Of a stretch of 64,000 nucleotides of DNA, positions 33,591 through 45,337 are shown one piece after another. The position numbers and the translations under genes are program-made. The notes beneath the pieces were generated by a model that was given only the letters and a program-made list of their open reading frames with translations, did no database searches and was not told the DNA's origin. Source of the stretch: Rattus norvegicus (lineage: Eukaryota > Chordata > Mammalia > Rodentia > Muridae); the NCBI RefSeq assembly GCF_036323735.1, contig NC_086019.1, positions 236,263,102-236,327,101 on the forward strand. The letters run 5' to 3'. Within the stretch, counting starts at the first letter, position 1; every line of letters starts with the position of its first letter.

Positions 33591-34950
33591 AAATTCTTAC
33601 CACAGGGATGAATCTCTGCTGGCCTCAGAGCTACAAAATGTTCTCAAGTTGTTGAACACAGTGTGTTTGTTATGAGCCTGTCTGGTAGCGTTTTCCTTCC
33701 CACACCCAATTTTTAAAAGTCAATAGCTTAGGCTATGGGATGAACGAAGAAGAAAGTGAGTTGGCCTCCACAGGTATAACTAGGGTGGGGTGGGTGGACT
33801 GAGGTAGCAAGAAAATGGTGGCTGGAGATCCCAGATTGCTTATGGGGGTTGGCATAGGCCACGGGAGCCAGAGGAGCCTGACCCTGATCACCAGTCACTG
33901 CCTGTGTAATCTCAGTCAACAAAACATGTCTCCTAAAGGTGAGCACAATTTGATGTCCTCCTTGATGATGACCTCACTTGAACTCCACTTTAATGCTGGG
34001 AAACCAAGGAGTGTCAAGTATCTGGTATCTGCAAGGAGGTTGTTTGGCTTTCTAAGGCGCTCTCCAGGCTATTCTCGGTAGGGAAGTGGCTCCTCCTCCC
34101 TCCCCTCTGCACACTCACCATGGAGGAGGCTTTCAAGTGCAATCAGCGGTTGCTCTCACTGAGAGCCCAGGCCTGGCCAGGTCAGCAGATGCTCTTGATA
34201 GGAGGCTGGGGGAATTAGTGAATGACGTTGTACGTGACCCGGACAAAGGGAAACTCTGGAGGAGAGCTTGAATAACAATTACCAGCTCACCTTCCAGTGA
34301 ACCTGCTGCTGCTCACTAAGACTCTATTTCTACCTGACCAGCATAGGTCTCAGCATGGGTGCCTTTTCTCCTGTGTGGGGAGTGTGCCAAGTTTTCTCTG
34401 TCTTCTATTAGCTTGCTAACGAGGCCAGACAGCCATGCTGGGGCTTGTCTTTGTGTGTATCTCTCTAGAGGTCAAAAAAACCGTGTATGCTTGTGTTGCT
34501 ATACTGCTTGCTATACTTCCTGTGGTCCCCGTTCTTCTCCCTCCATGCTCCCAGGTCCTGTTGATGGGTGACAATCTATCAAAGAAATAGACATGGACAA
34601 TAGACATAGAAAGAAAGACAATCCCTGCATTCTCAGCATGGCTGTCACACAATGTCCAGACACACGGTGGTGGAAATGTGGAACTCATGCCTCGCTGCTG
34701 GCCCAGACAAAGCATTTGGTTGTCATTGTGTCATGCCATCTCCTTCAGATGTCTGAGTCCTTTGGATACTGGGCTCTGAACTCAATTCCTTAGGTGTTGA
34801 CTATGGCCTGCTCTATCAGAGTTTCCATCCCAGACCTCCAGTTTCCTTTAGAGCAAAATAGAAACAAATTGTGAGAGGGTAGGAGTTGGGTGGAAGGTGG
34901 TCTAAAGATAGCTGTTCTGACGCAAAGAAAACTACAGATCTGATGGCGTG
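33591..34950. other. Intergenic, nothing recognised
   Basis: No recognisable repeat or coding segment; open frames are under 100 codons. Confidence 0.55.
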
Positions 34951-35408
34951 TATGGTGGTTTGAATATGCTGGGCCCAGGGAGTGGGATTGTTAGGAGGTG
35001 TGGCCTCGGAGTGGGTGAGGCCTTGTTGGAGTGGGTGTGGCCTCTTGGGTGGGTGTGGCCTTGTTGGAGTGGGTGTGGCCTCTTGGGTGGGTGTGGCCTT
35101 GTTGGAGTGGGTGTGACCTATTGGGTGGGTGTGGCCTTGTTGGAGGAAGTGTATCACTCTTCTCTGAGACCCTCTTCCTAGCTGCCTGGAAGTCAGTCTT
35201 CTCCTGGTTCCCTTCAGAACAAGATGTAGAACTCTCAGTTCCTTCTCCAGTGCCATGCTTGCCTGGATAACCAGTTGCCATGCTTCCTGCCTTGATGATA
35301 ATGGACTCAACCTCTAAACCTGTAAGCCAGCCCCAATTAAATGTTGTCCTTATAAGAGTTGCCTTGGCCATGGTGTCTCTTCACAGCAGTGGAAACCCTA
35401 GCTAAGAC
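34951..35408 (+). repeat. RMER1-type repeat with internal minisatellite
   Basis: Starts gtatggtggtttgaatatgc and ends gaaaccctagctaagacca. Between 34994 and 35146 the family's single ggtgtggccttgttggag motif is multiplied into seven or eight alternating 19-20-bp units. Confidence 0.85.
34994..35146 (+). repeat. Minisatellite, alternating 19/20-bp units (39-bp higher-order period)
   Basis: Units gtgtggccttgttggagtgg and gtgtggcctcttgggtggg alternate. The flanking copies of this repeat family have only two to three such motifs, so the array grew inside the element. Confidence 0.9.
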
Positions 35409-35598
35409 CACATGTAAATTTACTGTGCTAAACAGGCCTTCATGTTGTGGGGATGTCTTGCTTTATTACCAAGACACTCTACATCGGTGGCTTAAAACTA
35501 CAGAAGTTTATTGCTTTCCAGTTTAAGTCAAAAGTTCAAATGAGAGAAGATCTGTTTTGTTCCTGTCTCTTAGCACCAAATAATGCTAAGCATGTTAC

Positions 35599-35601
<3 letters not shown>

Positions 35602-35651
<50 letters not shown>
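35602..35651 (+). repeat. (TA)n microsatellite
   Basis: About 25 TA units; self-complementary and a likely cruciform-prone site. Confidence 0.95.
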
Positions 35652-35653
<2 letters not shown>

Positions 35654-35950
35654 TATGTTATATATATTCTAATGCTTGTCTTTCACTGGGTCACACGGAA
35701 GCAGCTGTAATCATCTACATCCAGAAAGCTGATTTTCTCATCCATGAGATTCCCACCCACAGGTCAGTCAGTTGTGTGGGGATTGGGAAACACTCTAGCA
35801 GCAGCACGGCAACCAGAAGACTCTACAAATGTTCTGCATATCTCGTAAAAGTTTAGGAGATTCTTAAAGTCACCCTGAAGGTACCTTTGTCCTGATTTTA
35901 CAGATAAGAATTGGAAACAATCCAAATTAAAAACCTATTTAACCTCTCAG

Positions 35951-36082
35951 AGGCCAGTATGGTGGTGCACACCTTTGATCCCAGCACTAGGGAAGCAGAG
36001 GCAAGTGGATCTCGGTGACGCTAACTTTGCGGCCAGCCTAAAATAGTGAGCTCCGAGCCAGCAAGAGCTATGTAGTGAGACA
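35951..36082 (+). repeat. B1 SINE
   Basis: ggccagtatggtggtgcaca then cctttgatcccagcactagg; diverged middle. Confidence 0.8.
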
Positions 36083-36149
36083 TCACTACTACATCCTGAA
36101 AGAGAGACATCATCGTGCAGCAAACGCGCTGATCCTCTGATTCTTACAA

Positions 36150-36700
36150 TCTCTTTTCTCCAAATTCCACAGTGATTACCTTGTACTGTGGGTGTGTCTA
36201 CCTGGTGGGACTAGACTCCACAGCTCTGTATTTTGACTAATTGTGATTTTCTGTGATTGTCTTTGCCTGTTGTCAAGAGACGTTTCCTTGATGCAGGGTA
36301 AGGACCACGGTTATCTGTGGTATACGGACAGATATTTAGAATGAGGTTAGGGGTTGTGGTGGCTTAGTAAAGTGGTGGTTGTAGGTTCTCCTCCAAGATC
36401 CATGACTTCATTAGTAACGGTCTAGGTTTCCAGTCCCAGGCATGACTTCCTTCTTGTCTTAAGTCCAATCAGAGAACTGTTGGTTATAGCCAAGGTACAC
36501 ACACTACCACTGTGCCCTTAGAGTTATTGTGCTGTACTTCTTGTCATGGGTCACAGGCATCATGGCTGAGTAGGACTGCTGTTTGCTTCCCTCCCTTGGA
36601 AGCATGCATGGTACCTTCTGGTACCATGTAAGCTAGTCCCCAGGGAAGAGGCCTTTAGGTTACTCAAATGTCAGAAGCTACACCCGTAAAGCCTCCCCAG
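36150..36700. repeat. L1/Lx-type LINE remnant
   Basis: Shares diverged sequence with 13741-13940 (e.g. gtttccttgatg, gtggtggttgtagg, ccaagatccatg) and carries gcatggtaccttctggtacc, familiar from rodent L1 3' regions. Confidence 0.5.
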
Positions 36701-36776
36701 TGTGACTGCCTAAGCATGAGCTGAACAAAGATAATAATAGATATGCTAACCTGGAAGGGGGAAAGCTTTCACAAGG

Positions 36777-36820
<44 letters not shown>
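36777..36820 (+). repeat. (AC)n microsatellite
   Basis: About 21 AC units. Confidence 0.95.
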
Positions 36821-37290
36821 CCTATAGGCAACACACAACTAAGGAATGCTGGGAGTCAAAACAGTCTGCCCCTGGGAAGAACACATCGTTGTTTATCCAA
36901 TACCAAATGGTCAGCCCTGCAAATAATACTTGCAGGTAATATATAATCTGAGAAAGTTGTATTTATGTATTTAGGAATATATATGTGTGTGTGAAATTAA
37001 TGAAAAAAAAAGAGGCCCTGAAATTGAAAGAGAGCAAGGAGAAGGTTTGCAGGGAGGAAAGTGAAGGGGAAAATGATTTATTATAATCACAAACAAGATG
37101 GTTCAAAACAAACAAACAAATGAACAAATCGTATGTGCACAGAGACCAAATAAGAACTCACTTCAACCAAATGTCAAGCTCCAGGATATTCATTAGAGCC
37201 TCTACAACCCAATAGTTAGGGTTAATAATTCCTATGGTTAATCTATAGAGAAAAGTAAAAACCACAAATACAATTAAACACACATATACA
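36821..37290. other. Intergenic, A-rich, nothing recognised
   Basis: A/T-rich sequence with a short CAAA run near 37108-37120; no gene or clear repeat identity. Confidence 0.55.
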
Positions 37291-37292
37291 TG

Positions 37293-37489
37293 TATGGAAC
37301 ACACACACACACATACACACCACACACATACACACACACACACCACATACATATGCACACACATCACACATACACACACCACTCACACAGATACCACACA
37401 CAACACACATCACTTATCACATACACACACACACATACACACACACACACACACCAGACATACACCACACACTCACCAGATACACACCA

Positions 37490-37540
<51 letters not shown>
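37293..37540 (+). repeat. Complex CA-rich satellite
   Basis: About 250 bp of CA units broken irregularly by CACCA, CATA and CTCA variants, ending in a pure (AC)n run. Its open frames encode Thr-His runs and are artefacts. Confidence 0.93.
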
Positions 37541-37543
<3 letters not shown>

Positions 37544-37617
37544 AAAAACCTAGAATGTTTCTTCATAGTCCTTGCTCCCTCTGCCACCTCCTTATCCGAG
37601 TCATGATTTGCCTGATC

Positions 37618-38032
37618 CCTGTACTGGCTGGTTTTGTGTGTCAACTTGACACAAGTTAGAGTCACCAGAGAGGGAGGAGCCTCAGTTGAGAAAATGTCTC
37701 CACAAGAGCCAGCTGTGAGGCATTTTCTCTTTTCATGATCAATGAGCGTGGCGAGGCTCATGGTGGGTGGTGGTGCCATCCCTTGGGCTGGTGTCCTGAG
37801 TTCTATAAGAAAGCAGGTTGAGCAGGCCATGAGAAGCCAGCCAGTGAGCAGCTCCTCTCCACAGCTTCTGCATCAGTTCCTGCATCCAGGTTTCAGCTCT
37901 GCTTGAGTTCCTGTCCTTACTTACCCCCTGATAGACTGTGATCTGGACATGTAAGTTAAATAAACCCTTTCTCCCCAACTTGCCTATTGATCATGGTGTT
38001 TCAATAAAGCAATTAAAACCCTAGCCAGGACA
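37618..38032 (+). repeat. RMER1-type repeat (full-length-like)
   Basis: Starts ctgtactggctggttttgtg and ends ggtgtttcaataaagcaatt with aaaaccctagccaggaca; the best preserved copy of this subfamily. Confidence 0.8.
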
Positions 38033-39001
38033 GCCCCTATTCCTTTTTCAACATTTTTTCTCAGCTATGAAACTGCTCAAGGAAGCACTCTTAGTCCTGA
38101 AAACCAGGGCAGGCATTGTGCTCTCTTGTGTTTTCATAACCCATCTGTTTTCCCTCTTCACATTAAGTGTGAAAATGTGTGTTATGATAGCTGGGTCACA
38201 AAATCTGCAAGGTCCAAGACTGCACATTCTTCCCGTGTTTGCCATGGCCTTTTGCACATGGTGAGTCCTTGGTGCTGTGTGTCCTTGGAAAATCAAAAGG
38301 ATCGAATCATTAGGGAACAAGGAGACAAAGAGCTTTTATCTGCAAGAGAGAAATGTTTTTTAAAGATCTTACAAATGGTGAGAGATGAAAGGCAAAAGCT
38401 TCTGAGACTGCAGTGATTCTAGAAATCAGGTTTCCTCTGCAGAGCTGAAAGGACACCTTCTGAAAAGAAATCTGAAAAGATTCTGAAAGGACACCTTCAC
38501 GGAGGAAGCGCTGATTTGGGTTCATAAGTTTGGAGCTCAGGTCATGGTCACTTATACAGGACACTGCAGTGGCAGAAGTGTGATGGTGGAGGCCCGAACA
38601 GGCAGTGAAGGCATGATGGGTCTTGCCTCAGAGATCTCCAGTCTAACCTTCAGAGGTGACCCTTCCCTCCCAGGGACCCACTTCTTCCACTCCTGGATGC
38701 ATAAATGGGGCTGGGGAGGACTCCTCAGTGAGTGGACACCCTCCTGGCCTACAGACTCTTAAGCTCCTGCAGGTCAGCAGTAGCTCTCGGTTTGCAAGGA
38801 AGAGAAGGCTCTACAGTGGAGGTAGCCCCGACAACATAACCTCGACCCAGTCCTCAGCTATATATAGGACTAGTCTGTACATTGGGAATAGAGAGGAACT
38901 ACAGCCATGACTGGTTACATACATAACGGCTATGGTAGGTTAGAACGTTAGAGGACCTGAAAGATGCTTTTCTATGTCTTTAAAAAAAAAAACCTTTAAA
39001 A
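38033..39001. other. Intergenic, nothing recognised
   Basis: No interspersed repeat or gene recognised; chance open frames only. Confidence 0.6.
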
Positions 39002-39216
39002 TGCTTATTTTATGTGTATGTGTGTGCCTTCATGAGTTTATGTGTGCCATATGCAGGCAGGAACCAACCTAGGCCAGAAGGGGGCACCGGATGCCCCCAC
39101 CCCAGAGCTGGAATTACAGGTGGTTATGAACTACCATGTGCATGCTGGGAATCGAACTTGGGACCTCTGTAGGAGTAGTGCTTGGTCTTAACCCCTGAAC
39201 CATTCTTCTAGCCCCT
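39002..39216 (-). repeat. B2/B3-type SINE
   Basis: Reverse SINE with gctgggaatcgaacttggga, ttaacccctgaaccattctt and ctagcccct; diverged B2/B3 copy. Confidence 0.75.
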
Positions 39217-39278
39217 AAAATTTAATGAATATATGGTTTAGTATTATTATTCTTTATTCTTATTACTTATTTATTTAT

Positions 39279-39381
39279 TTTTTTTTTTTTTTGGTTCTTC
39301 TTTTTTTCGGAGCTGGGGACCGAACCCAGGGCCTTGCGCTTGCTAGGCAAGTGCTCTACCACTGAGCTAAATCCCCAACCC
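39279..39381 (-). repeat. ID SINE
   Basis: Reverse ID: ggagctggggaccgaaccca, gggccttgcgcttgctaggc and taaatccccaacccc with a T-rich (A-tail) start. A target duplication like ttacttatttattta flanks it. Close to ID consensus, hence young. Confidence 0.93.
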
Positions 39382-40383
39382 CATTTACTTATTTATTTAC
39401 ACATTCTTTATTTTGTAATCTGATTTTAAAATGCATTGCCGTTTCCTTTCTTCCGGCCCTTTTCTATTCCTCTTAACAGCACAGCCTCTCTCTTTGGCTT
39501 ACACCACCTTTACTCCACTGCTTGCCTATCACTTTCACCTTTGTTAACTTTCCACGTCATAATTTACTCACCGTTCCTTTGGGCACTTTCCTCCCACTGG
39601 TGGTATAATTGGCTGTGTTTTAATTCTATTTCTAAATCTGGGTGATCTGGTGGTGGTGCCACAGTTCTTTGCCTCTACTCTTTGAGCAATACCGAGAGCA
39701 TTCCCACAAGAGACGAATGCTCTCTGAGAAGGCTCCCACACAAAATTAAAAGAGCTAGCTGTCAGAATAGATGTGAAAATAGCAACACAGAAGCCCAAGA
39801 AATATGAAACAGGAAGCATGACTCCTCCCAAAGTTCCTTATTTTATAGCCGAATCCAAAGATATTAAAATGGTTGAAATGCCAAATAATTTGAAAGTCTG
39901 GCTTTAAAAATAGTCATTGACCTCAAAGAGAATTCAAATAATAAGATAAATATAATAAAAGAGTCAGTTCAAGATTTTGGTGAGTAACTTAGCCACTTGG
40001 GGGAGAGATTTTACAGGTCCAGTGAGAAATTTGGGCAAAAAAAGAAAAAAAAAAAAAAAGAAAAAGAAAGTAATCAAACATAAATTGTGTAAATAAAAAG
40101 GCCAACAAATAAAATAAAAATTCAATGGGTAGCACCAACAATAGGTAGACAAAGCTAAAGAAATAATATCACAAATCAAAAATAAAGTTGAGAAATAACT
40201 ATATTCAGATAGCCATTAAGAACAAAGGTAAGCAAACTGGCCACAACATCTAAGACCTGTGGGACAAAATCTCAGAGCCAACCCTACAAACTTGTAGTGT
40301 TGGAGAGGAGACCAAGATATAAACAAATGGTATAAAAAGTTTTGATTAAATTAAGGCAGAAAATTTCCCAACTAAAAGAAAAG

Positions 40384-40387
<4 letters not shown>

Positions 40388-40438
<51 letters not shown>
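40388..40438 (+). repeat. (AC)n microsatellite
   Basis: About 25 AC units, flanked on both sides by gaaaagagta, suggesting a short direct duplication. Confidence 0.95.
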
Positions 40439-40440
<2 letters not shown>

Positions 40441-40734
40441 GAAAAGAGTACTGGAGGGATTTGTAGTCCGGCCTATTTGTAAACAGGCCTGACGTCTCCA
40501 TGTCTTAATGTATGTAAAATGCCAGGAGTTCAAGGCAAAGAACAAATATGGGAATTGGGATGCAAGAAATTCCAATTTGCATGTGAGAGCAAGCCTACCA
40601 GAGCGACAGCAGACGTCTCAGGATAAACACTGGAGACCAGAGGAACCAGGCCTGACCTGAAGTATTCCAAGCCCTAGAGCCAACAACTTCCAACAAGGAC
40701 AGCTACGTCCAGCAAAGTTGTCCCTTAAAGGGAG

Positions 40735-40862
40735 CTAGGTGTAAGAGCAAAGGGCTTTAATCCCAGCACACAGGAGACAGCGTCTGATGAATCTCTTTGA
40801 GTTTGAGGCCAGGCTATACAGTGAGTTCCAGGTCAGCCTGGGCTACATAATAAAAACCCTTC
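40735..40862 (+). repeat. B1 SINE
   Basis: ggctttaatcccagcacaca and ccaggtcagcctgggctaca; diverged head. Confidence 0.8.
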
Positions 40863-41203
40863 CTTAAACAACGACAATAAAATAAAATGGACGGCAAACA
40901 GAACTCCCGTGATAAGCACAAGCTAAAGTGATCCATCACCAATGAACCAGCATTCCAGAAGATCCTTTAAATAACACTATAGAGAGAAGAGGAAGAATCT
41001 GTAAGCATTAGAGCCCGAGAAAGAATAAGTTTTAGCAGAAAAATAGGTTTAAAAATGAGAAACCGAAACATTACAAACCCAGTAAACCAGCAAATTTCTA
41101 GGATGGAGTAGGAGAAAGTTAGAATTATCTTCCAGTAATAATCCTAAGTGTGAATGGTTTTAATTTTCTATTTAAAAGTGCAAACCAGCCAAGTAATAGG
41201 CTA

Positions 41204-41525
41204 TCTGGATGGGCCTATTAGGAGGTGTGGCCTTTTGGGAGTGGGTGTGGCCTTGTGGGAGTAGGTGTGGCCTTGTTGGGGAAAGTGGGTCACTGGGGGA
41301 GGGCTTTGAGGTTTCACACGTGCAAGCCAGGCCTGGTGTCCACAGATCCAGATGTAAAACTCTTAGCTCCTTCTCCAGCACCACGTCTACCTAAATGCTG
41401 TCATATTTCCTATTATGACAATGGACCAAACCTCTAAACTGTAAGCCAGACCCAATTAAATGTTTTCCTTTGTAAGAATTGTCACAGTTATGGTGTCTCT
41501 TCACAATAGAAACCCTAATTAACAT
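41204..41525 (+). repeat. RMER1-type repeat
   Basis: Starts atctggatgggcctattagg, with three ggtgtggcctt motifs, and ends agaaaccctaattaacat. Confidence 0.75.
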
Positions 41526-41737
41526 ACAGGGTTTAACTGTTTTCTGTCAGAAACTCATCTCCCTAAAAAATTCACATACCTCCCTAAAAGACAGAAAGTA
41601 AAAAGATTCAAATAATAATATTCTAAGCAAAAAGAATTTGAAGAAAGCACTGCTGCTCCACAACCAAGATGTCTTTAATACCAGATGGTAGACTAAAGGG
41701 TCCACACGTTCGTTCCCATTTTCAGAACAGACCCTGT

Positions 41738-42035
41738 CTTAGGGTTTTACTGCTGTGAACAGACACCATGACCAAGGCAACTCTTATAAGGACATTTATT
41801 TGACTTACACATTCAGAGGTTCAGACCATTAGGAACAGGGCAGCATCCAGGCAGGCATGGTGCAGGAGGAGCTGAGAGTTCTACTTCTTCATCTGAAGGC
41901 TGCTAGGAGAACACTCAGTTCTAGGCAGCTAGGACTAGGGTATTAAAGCCCACGCCCATAATGACACACCTACTCCAATAGGGCCACACCTCCTAATAGT
42001 GTCACTCCCTGACCCAAGCATATACAAATCATCAC
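41738..42035 (-). repeat. RMER1-type repeat
   Basis: Starts tgtcttagggttttactgct, includes ggcagcatccaggcaggcat and gggccacacctcctaatagt. Forms an inverted pair with 41204-41525. Confidence 0.8.
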
Positions 42036-43440
42036 AGACTGACAGAGAACCTTAAAAAGAATCCATGTCCTCATTTTCTCTGTTTAGAAAGACTATCAAA
42101 CCCTGACCTCAACACAATGGTAGTGCATGAGTCTGTAGCCCGAGGTGCATTGTCCCTCTGGTCCGCCTCTACATTTGGCAGGCAGGGTCACCTACCGTGG
42201 GGTTCATCTTAGACAGACAGTGAGATATGTTTTCATAATTTTTCACTTTTAAAGATCCAAGCCCAGCTTCTCATGGTAGTGTAACATTCCGTGAGAGAAA
42301 GCTACAGTGTGTGATGGGTATCCAGCCTCAGCTGGCTTGTATCAGGTCGCCAGTGTCTACTGGCAAAGCAAGTGACATGGCCAAGCTTGGGTATGGTGTA
42401 GAAGAGTGCAACCCTAGGGTTCACTGGGAGTTTCACTTGGAGCCTCCGCTAATCTAACAGTCCGCTTGTCTGGAAGTTTGTGTCTCAGAAGTGACAGGTT
42501 CTAAGGGCAGTGACAGAGAGAAGGAATTAATAGGATTAAGGAAAATTCTAGCAACATTAGAAAGAACTGACAAGTGCTTTTTGAAGGAAGGGTCTGAGTT
42601 AGTTATCTGCCTGGACTCCACAACACTCGGGGGTTTTTCCACACAAAGGAGCTCAGGAAATAGTTGCTAAATTGGACGGATTATCCATCAGCAACACATG
42701 GAAGAATTGGCTGTAAAGCCTGGAATGACGACGTCCTTAAAGAGAATGGAGCCCCGCAAGCATGAGTGCTAAGGAAAAAGTCAGTGAGGCAGAGACACAA
42801 CAGAAAACATTACCACATGCTTGTCCCACAAACCATGTGTCCACCTTTCCAGCCAGCATCTGTTGACTACTAGATATTATGTAATGCACTGGATACAGTT
42901 GTGTCCCTTAGAGCATAGATCACCAGAACCATGTGCAATACTTAGCAGAACTACGTGGGCCACTTATGGAGATGGTTAGAAATGGCTTACAAAGAGCTCG
43001 GGTGGGCGGGCTGCAGACAGTAGAGTGCCCTTCCTTTTGTCATTTTCCTGTTCTCCACAGGGATGCAGAAGTCAGTGGCGATCACAGGTATGGTCTGTAT
43101 CTTAGCTGTAACTGGCTTTGCTACACAGCACAGTGCACGGTATGCACCAATTCCTAGTCCCGTGCGTTCTGGTTAGGGACTTTCACTAGCCATCCTCATT
43201 GAGAGAGTTCGCCTCAACCCATGGCTGGCAGGCACTGGTGTAGAATATTGAAACTACCAGTTTCGTGTTGTAAAGCTAGAGTCAAAGAGCACCCACTTCC
43301 CCACCAATCAGCAGTGTTCTGCTGACAGGCGTAATAGACTACAGTTTAGTTGAGGGCCTTCTACTCAGAACCATCCTGCAGGTGAGGACTGAGTCCCTTC
43401 CTGTTTTCCTGTTTGCAGCTGATTTCTAGCTCCAACTTTC
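42036..43440. other. Intergenic, nothing recognised
   Basis: No repeat or gene recognised. Confidence 0.55.
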
Positions 43441-43442
43441 TT

Positions 43443-43766
43443 TTTTAAAGATTTTTATTTATTTATTATTTCATGTATGTGAGAACACTGTTACTGTCTT
43501 TAGGTACACCAGAAGAGGGCATCAGATCCCATTACAGATGGTTGTGAGCCACCATGTGGTTGCTGGGAATTGAACTCAGGACCTCAGGAAGAGCAGTCAG
43601 TGCTCTTTTTTTTTTTTTTTTTTTTTTCTTTTTTTTTCTTTTTTTTCTCCAGAATTGGGGACCGAACCCAGGGCCTTGTGCTTGCTAGGCAAGTGCTCTA
43701 CCACTGAGCTAAATCCCCAACCCCGTAGTCAGTGCTCTTAACCACTGAGCCATCTCTCCAGCCCCT
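43443..43766 (-). repeat. B2 SINE interrupted by an ID element
   Basis: Reverse B2 from the oligo-T/A-rich tail (aaagatttttatttatttat) to ccatctctccagcccc. The body is split at 43605 by an ID insertion and resumes at 43727. Confidence 0.93.
43606..43726 (-). repeat. ID SINE nested in B2
   Basis: Reverse ID (cagggccttgtgcttgctag, taaatccccaacccc) with a T-rich 5' run representing its A tail. The exact 11-bp duplication agtcagtgctc lies at 43595-43605 and 43727-43737. Confidence 0.96.
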
Positions 43767-43849
43767 CTAGCTCTAACTTGGTTTCCTTCTAACCCCTGTG
43801 GAGTGACATTTAAGTTGCAAAGACAATCAGTAAGCTTTGTGAGGATGTG

Positions 43850-43935
43850 CGGGATGTGGTGGCCCACTTTGGTCCCAGCACTCTGGAGGCAGAAGCAAGC
43901 AGATCTCTGTGAGTTCAAGGCCAGCCTGGACAGGT
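43850..43935 (+). repeat. B1 SINE fragment
   Basis: tggtcccagcactctggagg and tgagttcaaggccagcctgg; 3' truncated. Confidence 0.75.
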
Positions 43936-44119
43936 AGGGCTGTAAGAGCTGTTAAAGATGGTTCTTGGGCACCTAGTAGACACTCCGTGAATATTTGCCA
44001 ACTGCATATTGAGGGGGACTCCCAGCTCATGAGCAGGTTATAGCCCCAAACTTCTCATGTGAGGAAGTCTTTGGAGGTTTGTACAGTTCTTGGCCATCAT
44101 AATGATAGACAGTTTTGTC

Positions 44120-44290
44120 ATTGTTTTTGTTTGTTTGTTTGTTTTTCCTGACACAGGATTTTTCTTCATAGCCTTGGCTATCCTAGAACTCACTCTGTAG
44201 ACCAGGTTGGCCTTGAACTCACAGAGATCTGCCTGACTCTGCCTCCTGAATGTTGGGATTAAAGGCGCGTGCTACTACTGCCTGGCCTGG
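44120..44290 (-). repeat. B1 SINE with (TTTG)n tail
   Basis: Reverse B1 (ggccttgaactcacagagat, ctgaatgttgggattaaagg) whose tail became a GTTT run at 44122-44147. Confidence 0.9.
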
Positions 44291-44454
44291 TAGACAGTTT
44301 TTAACTTGTTGGTCTAACTATACAAATTAAGTTCACTCAATAGAGCCGGGCCCCAGTCTCAGCCTCCTGGGGTCATCCAACGGCAAATGGGGTTAATGAG
44401 TGAGGAAGAATAAAAGGAAGACGGCCAAGCTGCAAGAGCTATGGAGGTAGACAG

Positions 44455-45034
44455 TGTGCTGTCAGCATCCTTTCTGATCCTTTCCACATTTGTGCTTCTG
44501 TTATTACCCGAGAGCCTCCCCACATGCCCCACCTCAGCAGCAGCAGCCTTGTCTGCTACCCCTACACATGCTACCTCTGACCCTTGGCACAGTAAGACAT
44601 GATTGACAGACTTCTGTACCTCAAGGGTGCAGGAATGTGTTATTTCTTAAGACTTGTGAGCTTGTCCCCAGGTATTTGCCTATCCATACTCCCTGGCCTT
44701 TGTTCTCCCTGGTGATTTAGTAAACAAAACCTTCTGTCTCCTTCTAAGCATAGCGTAATGGCTGTATAGTATGTATACACGCAATTGCTTCTTATAAAAA
44801 CTCAGTACTGGAGACATGCTGGATCCTTAGAGTTTCTCATGTTCCCTTTGGGTCCTCGTCTTCTCTGTTGAAAAATTCACAGTCTCGGGACTGAGTTCCG
44901 CTCTCTCTGGCCAGTGGCACTCAAACGGGGACAATGGTTGGTGAGAACCCAGCCAGGTTCTGACTGGGCGGGGAGGGAATAGAATCGTCCTCTTCACACC
45001 CTTATGTGGCTTGTCTGTGCTGTCTGCTTCAACA
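44455..45034 (+). mobile_element. Solo LTR, ERVK (IAP-like) type
   Basis: Begins TGTGCTGTCA and ends near GCTTCAACA. It aligns with the LTR at 53796-54453 over several blocks (ctggtgat.tagt, gcaattgc.tct.ataaaaa, ttccctttgggtcc, ctgagttcc). No internal retroviral sequence flanks it, so it is a solo LTR. The short repeat gctatgg beside both edges is not a clean target duplication, so the exact ends are uncertain. Confidence 0.65.
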
Positions 45035-45219
45035 AGCAAGGGCTATGGCTTGTCTTGGACCTTATCAAAAACTGTTACAGTGGGTAATGCCGGCCTGCCC
45101 GAGGCTCCCAGAAGCATGGGAACCCGATTGATGAGGTACTTTAGAAAGAAACAGACCCGAGGTATTTAAATGTCTGCTTCTGAGTTTTCAATGTAGGCAC
45201 TAGTAAAGAGGACGCTGGT

Positions 45220-45322
45220 GGGTTGGGGATTTAGCTCAGTGGTAGAGTGCTTGCCTAGCAAGCGCAAGGCCCTGGGTTTGGTCCCCAGCTCCGAAAAAAA
45301 GAAAGAAAGAAAAAAAAAAAAA
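45220..45322 (+). repeat. ID SINE with 15-bp target duplication
   Basis: Consensus-like ID head (ttagctcagtggtagagtgc, ttgcctagcaagcgcaaggc) and a GAAA-rich A tail. The exact duplication aaagaggacgctggt lies at 45205-45219 and 45323-45337. A young insertion. Confidence 0.97.
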
Positions 45323-45337
45323 AAAGAGGACGCTGGT

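Larger units (their letters stand above)
39840..41690 (+). repeat. HAL1/L1-like ancient LINE remnant, interrupted
   Basis: A-rich sequence resembling old LINE ORF1/HAL1 consensus (e.g. agcaaactggccacaacatc, cctctaaagg-like agaagatcctttaaataaca). It is broken by (AC)n at 40388-40438, a B1 at 40735-40862 and an RMER1-type element at 41204-41525. Heavily decayed. Confidence 0.45.

Noticed and set aside
34994..35146. CRISPR-like spaced repeat array
   Set aside because: Contiguous tandem units with no unique spacers, in a mammalian dispersed repeat; a minisatellite.
37290..37830. Thr-His and Cys-Val rich frames over CA satellites
   Set aside because: Simple translation of dinucleotide repeats; the same applies at 3047-3119, 13300-13348, 21150-21197 and 48000.
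45220..45322. Possible tRNA genes at ID elements (A-box and B-box present)
   Set aside because: The sequence is the tRNA-derived head of ID SINEs with A-rich tails and target duplications, not a tRNA gene. Same for 25383, 39279, 43606 and 49537.
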